Shown: positions 26,783 to 36,900 of the stretch, piece by piece
How positions within the stretch are numbered: position 1 is the first letter of the stretch
Layout: the number at the start of each line of letters is the position of its first letter
DNA from: Thermostichus sp047461615
GTDB lineage: Bacteria > Cyanobacteriota > Cyanobacteriia > Thermostichales > Thermostichaceae
Direction of reading: 5' to 3'
Length of the DNA: 64,000 nt
Assembly (NCBI RefSeq): GCF_047461615.1
Contig: NZ_JANSHI010000006.1
Span: forward strand, 62,001-126,000
Notes under the pieces: generated by a model
Told to the model about the DNA's origin: nothing
The model's input: only the letters and a program-made list of their open reading frames with translations
Database searches by the model: none
Translations under genes and position numbers: made by a program

Positions 26783-26874
26783 GGACAGTTGAGGCCGACC
26801 TATAGGAGCCCAAGTTAGCCCAGATCCGCAGCCAGTAGGATAGGATATAAAGCCCTAGAAGGGAGAGATCCGCC

Positions 26875-27417
26875 ATGTCCACTGCAGTGTCCGCTACAGG
26901 TCCAGCTTCGACGGAGAAAAGAGGGCCTAGGTGGGCCCGCTGTTTACGGGCCGTGCTGGCGGTTCTCCCTCTGCTGGCCTTGGGGTTATTCCTGCTGGGA
27001 TCCCCGGCCTGGGCGGAAGACTACAGCAAGCGGGAGCTGCAGGGGGCAGACTTTGCCGGACAAGACCTGAGCGGCTGGAAATTTCTCAAAGCCAACCTGC
27101 GACAGAGCAATCTCAGCCACGTGAAGGCGGCAGGAGCCAATTTTTTCGGAGCCAACCTCAGCAAAGCTAACCTACGCGGGGCGGATCTGCGCGGCGCCAC
27201 CCTGGACATGGCCAATTTGCAGGGTGCTGATCTGCGGGAAGCCCAACTGCAAGACAGCATGATGTGGCTGGTGCGGGTGGAAGGGATCGAGATCGAGGGA
27301 GCAGATTTTACCAATGCCCTAATCCGCAAGGATGCCCTCGCCATCCTCTGCGAGCGGGCTAGCGGCGTTAACCCGGTTACCGGCCGGGCCACCCGCGACA
27401 CCCTTGGGTGCAACTAG
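26875..27417 (+). CDS. secreted/lumenal pentapeptide-repeat protein
   Basis: 180 aa. A signal peptide is clear: basic n-region, hydrophobic AVLAVLPLLALGLFLLG, cleavage at SPAWA-EDYS (~residue 48). Then about 13 A(D/N)LxX repeats fold into a right-handed beta-helix (residues ~53-150), followed by a conserved tail with two cysteines (LCERASGVNP...TLGCN). This layout resembles thylakoid-lumen pentapeptide proteins. GGGAGAG precedes the ATG. Confidence 0.85.
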   Translation: MSTAVSATGPASTEKRGPRWARCLRAVLAVLPLLALGLFLLGSPAWAEDYSKRELQGADFAGQDLSGWKFLKANLRQSNLSHVKAAGANFFGANLSKANLRGADLRGATLDMANLQGADLREAQLQDSMMWLVRVEGIEIEGADFTNALIRKDALAILCERASGVNPVTGRATRDTLGCN

Positions 27418-27456
27418 CCCTCACCCCCAGCCCCCCTCCCTGGGAGAGAGGGGCGA
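27418..27456. repeat. REP-like GC-rich palindromic element between convergent genes
   Basis: Between the pentapeptide gene and heme oxygenase lies CCCCCAGCCCCCCTCCC followed by TGGGAGAGAGGGGCG, an imperfect hairpin. A similar block in opposite orientation occurs at 38018-38050. It could act as a bidirectional terminator; no T-tract is present. Confidence 0.45.
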
Positions 27457-27477
27457 AACTTTGGAAATAGCCCTAGC

Positions 27478-28233
27478 TTACGAGCTGGGGGCAGCCGCCT
27501 CTGAGGGGGCAGGCTTGCGCTGAAACTGACCCAGGAGCGAGTTCCAGGCTATGCGTGCCATGGACAGCAGCCAGTTGCCCTCCAGCTCTCTAAACAAGTC
27601 CATGTTGAGCTTGAAGGCGTAGTTGGCTTCTGCCACAATGCGCTCGATAGTAGCCTGGTCCAGCCCCAGCGCATCCAGTTGAGCGCGGTAGCGCTGCTTA
27701 AACTTGCCCTCGTGCGGGATCTGTTCAAAGTCGTAGAAGGCGGTGCCTTCCCCCGGTGGCAGGCGCAGGGCCCGGCGGGCAATGTTTTTCAGGATCTGGC
27801 CGCCCGACAGGTCGCCAATGTAGCGGGTGTAGGCGTGGGCAATCAGCAGAACCGGATCTTTTTCCACCACTTCTTGAATGCGGTTGACATAGACTTGGCA
27901 AGCGGGAGAGGGCTTGACCACAGAGGACCAATGGGGACCGATGAAATAGTTCAAATCTTTCTCTAGGCTGGCCTTGCGCCACAATTCGGGGTAGTAGAGC
28001 TGACCCACTATCGGGTGCTCTCGCAACCGCGCAAACCCCTCTTCCAGCGCACTGTAGACAAAGTAGAAATTGCCCACGTAGCGGCTGTAGGTACGCCTAT
28101 CAACCACTCCCTTGAGGAAACATTTGATAAAGGTCATATTCTCGGCCATGGTGTGGGACTGCTTGGTGCCCTCCCGCAACTGGGTTGACAGGCCAGCGTT
28201 TTGATTTTCTTGGCTGGGCAAACCTTTACTCAC
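27478..28233 (-). CDS. ho1: heme oxygenase (biliverdin-producing)
   Basis: 251 aa. LREGTKQSHTMAENMTFIKCFL holds the proximal heme-ligand histidine (~residue 27), YSRYVGNFYFVYSALEE and AHAYTRYIGDLSGGQILKNIARRA the distal helix with GDxSGG. It opens heme to biliverdin IX-alpha, the precursor of phycobilins. The C-terminus has an extra ~15-residue Pro/Ser/Ala tail. Divergent from rpoB across 393 bp. Confidence 0.96.
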   Translation of the reverse strand: MSKGLPSQENQNAGLSTQLREGTKQSHTMAENMTFIKCFLKGVVDRRTYSRYVGNFYFVYSALEEGFARLREHPIVGQLYYPELWRKASLEKDLNYFIGPHWSSVVKPSPACQVYVNRIQEVVEKDPVLLIAHAYTRYIGDLSGGQILKNIARRALRLPPGEGTAFYDFEQIPHEGKFKQRYRAQLDALGLDQATIERIVAEANYAFKLNMDLFRELEGNWLLSMARIAWNSLLGQFQRKPAPSEAAAPSS

Positions 28234-28558
28234 AAAACCCTCCTTGTAAAAAGTTGCTTGGCTCCGGCCATTGACCGGCTTATGGAGGCAGCGAGGGATG
28301 CCTCAGCAGCAGACCCGGCAAAGGCAACGCAGACCGCTCGCTGCGGCAGCTAAACGCCCTTCTCCGGGGCTCGATGCTTCTTTTTCCCCGCCATCCCTAT
28401 CTAAGCAGCACTCGACTGGCGGTCAATGGCTTAAGCTTAGAATAATCCGCCCGAGTGTGAATGGATGTGAACAATCCTTAAGGCAGGTTGGAGAGGAAGC
28501 AGAGCTTGCTAGCTCCCAGGCTAAAGGCAGGAGTTGCCGCCAACCCTTGTAAAGTTCG
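28234..28558. other. non-coding region upstream of ho1 and rpoB
   Basis: No convincing gene. The stretch separates divergent ho1 and rpoB. It should hold the ho1 promoter on the minus strand, but I could not pick a convincing -35/-10 pair. The rpoB promoter lies at its right end and is listed separately. Confidence 0.5.
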
Positions 28559-28587
28559 TTGACGATCGTTGGCGGGGCTTCTATAAT
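28559..28587 (+). promoter_or_regulatory. sigma-70-type promoter of rpoB
   Basis: TTGACG at 28559-28564, a 17 bp spacer, and a perfect TATAAT at 28582-28587. Predicted transcription start is about 28594, giving a leader of roughly 33 nt before the rpoB ATG at 28627. Nothing else in the gap comes this close to consensus. Confidence 0.85.
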
Positions 28588-28626
28588 TGGAGGCCTGACT
28601 GCAGCGCAAGCCCTGCTAAGCAACGC

Positions 28627-31600
28627 ATGAGCTCGTTAGCTGTTCCCTCCCCTGTTCTTACCTTACCTGACCTGGTAGAGATTCAGCGGGAAAGTTTCCT
28701 CTGGTTTTTACGGGAAGGGTTTGAAGAGGAGCTCCTGAGTTTTTCTCCCATCGTCGATTACACCGGCAAGCTGGAGCTGCACTTTCTGCCAGACTACCGG
28801 CCTGGGGATCCCTCCAAGGGGTACAAGATCAACAAGCCGCGCTACGACCCAGAGGAGGCCAAGCGGCGGGATGCCACCTATCAAGCCCAAATCCGGGTGC
28901 CGACGCGCTTAATCAACAAGGAGACGGGCGAAATCAAAGACATGGACGTCTTCATGGGCGAGCTGCCCTTGATGACGGATCGAGGCACCTTCATCATCAA
29001 CGGCGCGGAGCGGGTGATCGTCAACCAGATTGTGCGCAGCCCCGGCGTTTACTACAAGGCGGAGCTGGACAAAAGTGGCCGCCGCACCTATAGCGCTAGC
29101 CTCATTCCCAACCGTGGTGCCTGGCTGAAGTTTGAGACGGACAAGAAGGGGCTGGTGTGGGTGCGCATCGACAAAACCCGCAAGCTCTCAGCAGCAGTTT
29201 TGCTCAAAGCTTTGGGCCTAAGTGACTCGGAGATCTACGACAGCCTGCGCCACCCCGAATTTTTCCAAAGGACCATGGAAGAGGAGGGGCACTACAGCGA
29301 AGAAGAGGCGCTGATGGAGCTCTACCGCAAGCTGCGGCCCGGGGAGCCTCCTACGGTCTCTGGCGGCCAGCAACTGCTGGAATCGCGCTTTTTTGATCCC
29401 AAGCGCTACGACCTAGGCCGGGTAGGGCGCTACAAGCTCAACAAGAAGCTCAACCTGACGGTGCCCGAAAATGTTCGGGTGCTTACCGTTACCGACATTC
29501 TGGCCGTTATCGACTACCTCATCAACTTGGAGTACGACATTGGCCAGGTGGATGACATTGACCACCTGGGCAATCGGCGGGTGCGCTCGGTGGGCGAGCT
29601 GCTGCAAAACCAGGTGCGGGTGGGCCTCAACCGCCTGGAGCGGATTATTCGCGAGCGCATGACGGTTTCCGAGTCGGAAAACCTCACCCCTGCCTCGCTG
29701 GTTAACCCCAAGCCCCTAGTGGCAGCTATTAAGGAGTTCTTCGGCTCCAGCCAGCTCTCCCAATTCCTGGATCAGACCAACCCCCTGGCAGAGCTGACCC
29801 ACAAGCGGCGGCTGTCGGCTCTGGGCCCTGGGGGGCTGACGCGGGAGCGGGCTGGCTTTGCCGTGCGGGACATCCACCCCAGCCACTACGGGCGCATCTG
29901 TCCCATTGAAACCCCCGAAGGGCCCAACGCCGGGTTGATTGGGTCCCTTGCTACCCACGCCCGCGTCAACCAATACGGCTTTATCGAAAGCCCCTACTAC
30001 CGCGTCGAGAACGGCGTGGTGCGCAAAGACCTGGGGATGGTCTACCTCACCGCCGACGAAGAGGACGAGTACCGCGTGGCGCCAGGGGACGTGCCGGTGG
30101 ACGCCGAAGGCCGCATCACTGCCGAGGTGGTGCCCGTGCGCTACCGCCAAGAATTCACCACTGCTCACCCCAGTGAGGTGCACTACGTACAGGTGTCGCC
30201 GGTGCAGGTGATCTCGGTGGCCACCTCGTTGATCCCCTTCCTGGAGCATGACGACGCCAACCGCGCCTTGATGGGAGCCAACATGCAGCGCCAGGCGGTG
30301 CCCCTGCTCAAGCCAGAGCGGCCCTACGTGGGCACAGGCCTGGAAGCCCAGGCAGCGCGGGACTCCGGCATGGTGGTGGTGTCGCGCACCAACGGGGTGG
30401 TGACCTATGTTTCCGCCGATGAAATCGTGGTGCGGCCCGAGGATGGGGGAGATCCCATTGTCTACCGCCTGCAAAAATATCAGCGCTCCAACCAAGACAC
30501 CTGCCTCAACCAGCGTCCTCTGGTCTACGTGGGGGATCGGGTAGTGGCCGGCCAGGTGCTGGCTGACGGTCCAGCAACCGAGGGCGGCGAGCTGGCCTTA
30601 GGCCAGAACGTGCTGGTGGCCTACATGCCCTGGGAGGGCTACAACTACGAAGACGCCATCTTGATCAGCGAGCGGCTGGTCTACGATGATGTCTTCACCT
30701 CCGTGCACATCGAGAAATACGAAATTGAGGCCCGGCAGACCAAGCTGGGGCCGGAGGAGATTACCCGCGAGATCCCCAACGTGGGGGAAGATGCCCTGCG
30801 CAACCTGGACGAAAACGGCATTGTGCGCATTGGGGCTTGGGTGGAAGCCGGCGACATTCTGGTGGGCAAGGTTACGCCCAAAGGGGAGTCGGATCAGCCT
30901 CCGGAAGAGCGGCTGCTGCGGGCCATTTTTGGGGAGAAAGCTCGCGATGTGCGGGACAACTCCCTGCGCGTGCCCAACGGTGAGCGCGGGCGGGTGGTGG
31001 ATGTGCGCATCTTTACCCGCGAGCAGGGGGATGAGCTGCCGCCGGGGGCCAACATGGTGGTGCGAGTTTACATTGCCCTCAAGCGCAAAATCCAGGTGGG
31101 AGATAAGATTGCTGGCCGCCACGGCAACAAAGGCATCATCTCCCGCATTTTGCCGGTTGAGGACATGCCCTATCTGCCCGATGGCACGCCGGTGGACGTG
31201 GTGCTCAACCCCCTGGGAGTGCCCTCCCGCATGAACGTGGGCCAAGTGTACGAGTGCCTGCTGGGCTGGGCCGCGGAGCACTTGGGGGTGCGCTTTAAGC
31301 TAATGCCCTTCGATGAAATGCACGGCCTGGAGGCTTCCCGACTGACCGTGGAAGCCAAGTTGCGGGAGGCGCGCGAGAAGACCGGCAAGGACTGGATCTT
31401 CAACCCTGAGGGCAAATACTGCGGCAAGGTGCAGGTGTTTGACGGCCGCACGGGCGAGCCCTTCGACCAGCCGGTTACGGTGGGCCGGGCCTACATGCTG
31501 AAGCTCGTGCACTTGGTGGACGACAAGATCCACGCCCGCTCCACCGGCCCCTACTCGCTGGTAACCCAGCAACCGCTGGGGGGTAAAGCCCAGCAGGGTG

Positions 31601-32013
31601 GCCAGCGCTTTGGGGAGATGGAGGTGTGGGCTTTGGAGGCGTTTGGGGCGGCCTACATCTTGCAGGAACTGCTGACTGTCAAGTCGGACGACATGGTGGG
31701 GCGCAACGAGGCCCTCAACGCCATCGTCAAGGGCAAGCCCATTCCTCGGCCAGGCACGCCGGAATCTTTCAAGGTGTTGGTGCGGGAGCTGCAGTCCCTG
31801 TGCCTGGACGTCTCCGTGTACAAGGTGGAGGTGGACAGCAAAGGCCAGCCCCACCATGTGGAGGTAGACCTAATGGCCGATGTCTCGACCCGCCATGTCC
31901 CTTCTCGGCCCACTTACCAGTCAATTACGGCTGAGGATCTCTCCCCAGCAGCCAGGGAAGGCTTCGTAGCTAGCCGCAGCCGGGACGAGGAAGAAGACGA
32001 GGACGATTTTTAG
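28627..32013 (+). CDS. rpoB: RNA polymerase beta subunit
   Basis: 1128 aa, normal length for cyanobacterial beta. Landmarks: LPDLVEIQRESFLWFL, GTFIINGAERVIVNQIVRSPGVYY, RRLSALGPGGLTRERAGFAVRD (rifampicin region), GYNYEDAILIS and KIAGRHGNKGI. The frame is open to 28534, but that stretch contains the promoter, so the ATG at 28627 is the start. The C-terminus ends with an acidic run (RDEEEDEDDF). First gene of rpoB-rpoC1-rpoC2. Confidence 0.98.
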   Translation: MSSLAVPSPVLTLPDLVEIQRESFLWFLREGFEEELLSFSPIVDYTGKLELHFLPDYRPGDPSKGYKINKPRYDPEEAKRRDATYQAQIRVPTRLINKETGEIKDMDVFMGELPLMTDRGTFIINGAERVIVNQIVRSPGVYYKAELDKSGRRTYSASLIPNRGAWLKFETDKKGLVWVRIDKTRKLSAAVLLKALGLSDSEIYDSLRHPEFFQRTMEEEGHYSEEEALMELYRKLRPGEPPTVSGGQQLLESRFFDPKRYDLGRVGRYKLNKKLNLTVPENVRVLTVTDILAVIDYLINLEYDIGQVDDIDHLGNRRVRSVGELLQNQVRVGLNRLERIIRERMTVSESENLTPASLVNPKPLVAAIKEFFGSSQLSQFLDQTNPLAELTHKRRLSALGPGGLTRERAGFAVRDIHPSHYGRICPIETPEGPNAGLIGSLATHARVNQYGFIESPYYRVENGVVRKDLGMVYLTADEEDEYRVAPGDVPVDAEGRITAEVVPVRYRQEFTTAHPSEVHYVQVSPVQVISVATSLIPFLEHDDANRALMGANMQRQAVPLLKPERPYVGTGLEAQAARDSGMVVVSRTNGVVTYVSADEIVVRPEDGGDPIVYRLQKYQRSNQDTCLNQRPLVYVGDRVVAGQVLADGPATEGGELALGQNVLVAYMPWEGYNYEDAILISERLVYDDVFTSVHIEKYEIEARQTKLGPEEITREIPNVGEDALRNLDENGIVRIGAWVEAGDILVGKVTPKGESDQPPEERLLRAIFGEKARDVRDNSLRVPNGERGRVVDVRIFTREQGDELPPGANMVVRVYIALKRKIQVGDKIAGRHGNKGIISRILPVEDMPYLPDGTPVDVVLNPLGVPSRMNVGQVYECLLGWAAEHLGVRFKLMPFDEMHGLEASRLTVEAKLREAREKTGKDWIFNPEGKYCGKVQVFDGRTGEPFDQPVTVGRAYMLKLVHLVDDKIHARSTGPYSLVTQQPLGGKAQQGGQRFGEMEVWALEAFGAAYILQELLTVKSDDMVGRNEALNAIVKGKPIPRPGTPESFKVLVRELQSLCLDVSVYKVEVDSKGQPHHVEVDLMADVSTRHVPSRPTYQSITAEDLSPAAREGFVASRSRDEEEDEDDF

Positions 32014-32040
32014 GTGGCGCCAGGCAGGTTTCAGCCAAGG

Positions 32041-32074
32041 GAGGAAAGGGGGGAGGATCCCTCTCTCCTTCCTA
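32041..32074 (+). promoter_or_regulatory. imperfect hairpin in the rpoB-rpoC1 spacer
   Basis: GAGGAAAGGGGGGAGGATCC pairs with the following CTCTCTCCTTCC through Watson-Crick and G-U pairs centred on GGATCC, about 14 pairs with two mismatches. It sits in the 91 bp spacer and could set subunit stoichiometry by RNA processing or attenuation. Role inferred only. Confidence 0.3.
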
Positions 32075-32104
32075 TCTAGGTGCTAAGGCAGCAAGTCAGG
32101 AGAA

Positions 32105-33994
32105 ATGGCTATGGCCAGACCAGAGCAGCGCTTTGACTACATCAAGATTGGGTTGGCTTCTCCCCAGCGGATTATGGAGTGGTGCCAGCGCACCCTGCCC
32201 AACGGCCAAGTCGTGGGAGAGGTTACCAAGCCAGAGACCATCAACTACCGCACCCTCAAGCCGGAGATGGATGGTCTCTTCTGTGAGCGCATCTTCGGGC
32301 CGGTTAAGGACTGGGAGTGCCACTGTGGCAAGTACAAGCGCGTGCGGCACCGCGGCATTGTCTGCGAACGCTGTGGGGTGGAAGTGACGGAGTCGCGGGT
32401 GCGCCGCTATCGCATGGGCTACATCAAGCTGGCTGCCCCGGTTACCCACGTTTGGTATCTGAAAGGGATCCCTAGCTACATTGCCACCCTGCTGGACATG
32501 CCGCTGCGCGACGTGGAGCAGGTGGTGTACTTTAACGCCTACGTCGTGGTGGATCCGGGCAATGCCCCCAACCTCTCCTACAAGCAGCTGCTGACGGAGG
32601 ATCAATACCTTGAGATCGAAGATCAGATGTACGAGGAGGGATCCAACCTGCAGCTGCCGGAAAACTGGGCCATGATTGGGGCCGAGGCCATCGAACGCCT
32701 GCTCAAAGACATTGACCTAGAAAAAGAGGCGGAGAAGTTGCGCGAGGAAATCGCCAGTGCCCGCGGCCAGAAGCGAGCCCGCCTGATCAAGCGGCTGCGG
32801 GTCATCAACAACTTCATTGCCACGGGAGCTCGGCCTGAGTGGATGGTGCTGCGGGTGCTGCCGGTCATCCCTCCCGATCTGCGCCCGATGGTGCAGTTGG
32901 ATGGGGGCCGTTTTGCCACCAGTGACCTCAACGACCTCTATCGCCGCGTGATTAACCGCAACAACCGCCTGGCGCGCCTGCAGGAGATCATGGCGCCGGA
33001 GATCATTGTGCGCAACGAAAAGCGCATGCTGCAGGAGGCGGTAGATGCCCTCATTGACAACGGGCGGCGCGGGCGCATGGTGGTGGGAGCCAACAATCGT
33101 CCCCTCAAGTCCCTGTCGGACATCATCGAGGGCAAACAGGGCCGTTTTCGGCAAAACCTGCTGGGCAAGCGGGTGGACTATTCAGGGCGCTCGGTGATTG
33201 TGGTGGGGCCCAACCTGCGCATGCACCAGTGCGGCTTGCCCAAAGAGATGGCCATTGAGCTATTTCAGCCCTTCGTCATCCATAAGTTGATCAAGCGAAA
33301 TATCGTCAACAACATCAAAGCCGCCAAAAAGCTCATCCAAAGCAATGACCCGCAGGTTTGGGACGTGCTGGAGGAGGTCATCGACGGCCACCCAGTTTTG
33401 CTCAACCGCGCTCCCACGTTGCACCGCCTCGGGATCCAAGCCTTTGAGCCGGTTCTGGTGGAGGGGAGGGCAATTCAGCTCCATCCCTTGGTCTGCCCCG
33501 CCTTTAACGCTGACTTTGACGGCGACCAGATGGCTGTCCATGTGCCTCTGTCCTTGGAAGCCCAGGCGGAAGCGCGCCTGCTGATGTTGGCCACCAACAA
33601 CATCCTCTCCCCAGCCACCGGTGCCCCCATCATTACCCCTACCCAAGACATGGTTTTGGGCTGCTACTACCTGACAGTGGACAACCCCGAGGCACCCGAG
33701 GTTAACGACCGCTATTTTGCTAGCCTGGAGGATGCTCTTGTCGCCTACGACCGCGGCATCATTGGCCTGCACAGCAAAATCTGGGTGCGCTACAGCGGCC
33801 CGATGGAGTTGGGCAAAGGAGAAAAAGAGTCAGAGCCCCAGATTGTCGAGGAGCCAGGCGGTACCCGCCTCAAGACCACCAACTACCGCCGCATCCGCGA
33901 GGATCAAGAGGGCAACGTTATCAGTCAATACATTCGCACTACGCCAGGCCGGATCATCTTCAACAAGACGGTGCAGGACATTCTGTTGGCATAA
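32105..33994 (+). CDS. rpoC1: RNA polymerase gamma subunit (N-terminal half of beta')
   Basis: 629 aa. Zinc-binding cysteines at about residues 72, 74, 87 and 90 (CHCGKYK, CERCG). The catalytic NADFDGDQ is at about 468-475, with the three Mg-chelating aspartates present. The split of beta' into gamma and beta' is a cyanobacterial/plastid hallmark. AGGAGA lies just upstream of the start. A second ATG two codons in is possible. rpoC2 begins 3 bp after the stop. Confidence 0.98.
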   Translation: MAMARPEQRFDYIKIGLASPQRIMEWCQRTLPNGQVVGEVTKPETINYRTLKPEMDGLFCERIFGPVKDWECHCGKYKRVRHRGIVCERCGVEVTESRVRRYRMGYIKLAAPVTHVWYLKGIPSYIATLLDMPLRDVEQVVYFNAYVVVDPGNAPNLSYKQLLTEDQYLEIEDQMYEEGSNLQLPENWAMIGAEAIERLLKDIDLEKEAEKLREEIASARGQKRARLIKRLRVINNFIATGARPEWMVLRVLPVIPPDLRPMVQLDGGRFATSDLNDLYRRVINRNNRLARLQEIMAPEIIVRNEKRMLQEAVDALIDNGRRGRMVVGANNRPLKSLSDIIEGKQGRFRQNLLGKRVDYSGRSVIVVGPNLRMHQCGLPKEMAIELFQPFVIHKLIKRNIVNNIKAAKKLIQSNDPQVWDVLEEVIDGHPVLLNRAPTLHRLGIQAFEPVLVEGRAIQLHPLVCPAFNADFDGDQMAVHVPLSLEAQAEARLLMLATNNILSPATGAPIITPTQDMVLGCYYLTVDNPEAPEVNDRYFASLEDALVAYDRGIIGLHSKIWVRYSGPMELGKGEKESEPQIVEEPGGTRLKTTNYRRIREDQEGNVISQYIRTTPGRIIFNKTVQDILLA

Positions 33995-33996
33995 CC

Positions 33997-36900
33997 ATGA
34001 GCGAAAAAGGACAAATTTCCCCCAGCCTGCGGTGGCAGCCTGCCTCTAGCTCTAGGGCCGAGACCCCGCCGCCTCCTATTCCCTTTCGCAACTATCAAAT
34101 CGGCAAAAAAGAGCTGCACAACCTCATTGCCTGGGCTTTTGCCCGCTACGGCACTGCCCGCACAGCGCAGATGGCGGATGCCCTGAAGACCCTGGGCTTC
34201 AGGTACGCCACCCAAGCTGCCGTCTCCATCAGCATTGAAGACCTGCGCATTCCGCCCAGCAAGCGGCAGCTCTTGGCCCAGGCAGAGGCGGAGATCGAGG
34301 CGGCCACAGAGCGCTTTATCCGCGGCGAGATTACCGAGGTGGAGCGCTACCAAAAGGTCATCGACACTTGGAACCAAGTCAATGAGCAAATTAAAGAGGA
34401 AATGCTCAACAACTTCCGCCAGAACGATCCCCTCAACTCCGTCTACATGATGGCCCACTCGGGGGCAAGGGGGAACGTCTCGCAAGTGCGGCAGTTGGTG
34501 GGCATGCGCGGCCTGATGGCCAATCCGCAGGGGGAGATCATCGACCTGCCCATCAAGGCCAATTTCCGCGAGGGCTTAACCGTGACCGAATACATCATCT
34601 CCTCCTACGGCGCGCGCAAGGGCTTGGTGGACACGGCGCTGCGGACTGCCGACTCCGGCTACCTCACCCGCCGCTTGGTGGATGTCTGCCAGGACGTGAT
34701 TGTGCGAGAAGCCGACTGCGGCACGGACCAAGGGATCCCGCTCCAGGCCTTGATGGATGGCGATAAAGTCGTTGTGCCGCTGGAGGAGCGCCTGGTAGGG
34801 CGGGTGCTGGCCCAAGATGTAGTGCATCCGCAAACCCAGGAGATCCTGGCCCGCCGCAACCAAGAGGTAGATCACGACTTGGCCAAAACCATTGTGGAGG
34901 CGGGCATCCAGCAGGTAATGGTGCGTTCTCCCCTTACCTGTGAAGCCAACCGCTCGGTGTGCCGCATGTGCTACGGCTGGAGCCTGGCCCACTCTCGGCT
35001 GGTGGATCTGGGGGAGGCGGTCGGGATCATTGCCGCCCAATCGATTGGAGAGCCGGGCACGCAGTTGACCATGCGCACCTTCCACACGGGAGGGGTGTTT
35101 ACAGGGGAGGTGGCTCGCCAAATTCGCGCCCCCTTTGCCGGGGTAGTGCGCTTCCCGAAAAACCTGCGCACCCGCCCCTTCCGCACCCGCCACGGCGACG
35201 ATGCCCTCCAGGTGGAGGTCAACAACCAAATCGTTCTGGAAGGGCCAGAGGGACAGCGGGAAGTCTTCGACCTGACCCAGGGATCCACCCTGCTGGTGCG
35301 AGATGGGGCCCTGGTGCAGCGGGATCAGTTAATTGCGGAAGTGGCCGTAGCCAAAGCGGTGCGCAAGAGCACCGAGAAAGCCCAGAAGGAAGTGGTGGCC
35401 GATCTGGCGGGGGAAATTCGCTTTACCGACCTGCTCATCGAGGAGAAAGCCGACCGCCAGGGCAACACCACCTCTACTGCCCAGCGGCAAGGGCTGATCT
35501 GGGTCCTGTCTGGCCAAGTGTACAACCTGCCTCCCGGCGCTGAGCCAGTGGTAAAAAACGGGGATCGGGTGCAGCCGGGGGATGTCATTGCCGAAACCTC
35601 GCTGGTCACCGAGCACGGTGGCATCGTGCGCCTGCCAGAGCGCAGCGACATCAAAGGCGGACGGGAGGTGGAGATCATCAATGCGGCGGTGGTGCTCCAC
35701 GAGGCGCGGGTGCGGGTGGAATCTCACCAAGGCCGAGAGCAATTTTTGCTGGACACGCCCAGCGGCCAGACTTTTGTTCTCAAGGCTACACCAGGTACCA
35801 AGGTGGGCAACGACGAGGTGGTGGCGGAGCTCATCGACAACCACTTCCGCAGCCACACGGGAGGCTTGGCAAAGTTTGCTGGCGTTGAGGTAGCCCGGCG
35901 GGGCCGAGCAAAGCAGGGCTACGAAGTCATCCGCGGCGGCACCCTGCTGTGGATCCCGGAGGAGACCCATGAGGTGAACAAGGACATCTCCCTCCTCAAT
36001 GTGGAAGATGGCCAGTACGTGGAAGCCGGCACCGAGGTAGTGAAGGACATCTTCTGCCAAAATGCCGGTGTTGTCGAGGTTATCCAGAAAAACGACATCC
36101 TCCGGGAAATCGTCATCAAGCCTGGATCCCTGCATCTGGTGGAGGATCCCGCTGACCTGGAAATCCCCACCGGTACCTTCATCCAGCCGGGTCAAAAGCT
36201 GCTCAGCAGCATTGTCCCTGACCGACTGGTCTATCTGGAGCAGGTGGAAACTCCCGAAGGACCCGGCATCCTGCTGCGGCCGGTGTATGAGTATGAAATC
36301 CCCGACCGACCGGTGGTGCCCACCCAGGAGTCTACGAGCGAGTCCGGTCGCTCCATTCGTCTGCGGGCTGTCCAGCGGGTTCCCTTCAAGGATGGGGAGC
36401 GGGTCAAGTCGGTGGGCCCGGTGGAATTGCTGCGCACGCAACTGGTGCTGGAGATCGATACTGACGCGCCGCAGCTCAAGGCCGATATTGAGCTCATCCA
36501 GGATGAGAAGGATCCCAGTATCCGCCGCCTGCAACTGGTGATTCTGGAAACCTTGCTGCTGCGCCGCGATGTAGAGGCAGATCTAACTCAGGGGAGTACC
36601 CACACCCGGCTGTTGGTTAACCAAGGAGACACCGTCGGCAGAGGGGGGGTTATCGCCCGCACCGAGATCCAGGCCAAAAAAGCTGGGATTGTGCAAGGGA
36701 TCCGCGAGGGCACCGAGGTGGTGCGGCGGGTGCTGGTGATTACCGACGACGATCTGCTGACGGTACCCTTAGACGGGCCAGCCAGCGTCGAGGTGGGAGC
36801 GCTAGTGCGAGCTGGAGAAGAACTGGCGCCGGGGATCCCTGCTCCCGAGTCGGGACAAGTGATGCAAATTGCGGAGGATCACCTGGTGCTGCGGCGGGCG

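Noticed and set aside
28534..28626. Upstream extension of rpoB
   Set aside because: Frame is open, but the region contains the -35/-10 promoter and lacks family similarity.
35329..36534. 401-codon antisense frame in rpoC2
   Set aside because: Antisense to conserved rpoC2 sequence, His-rich with no motif; composition artefact.
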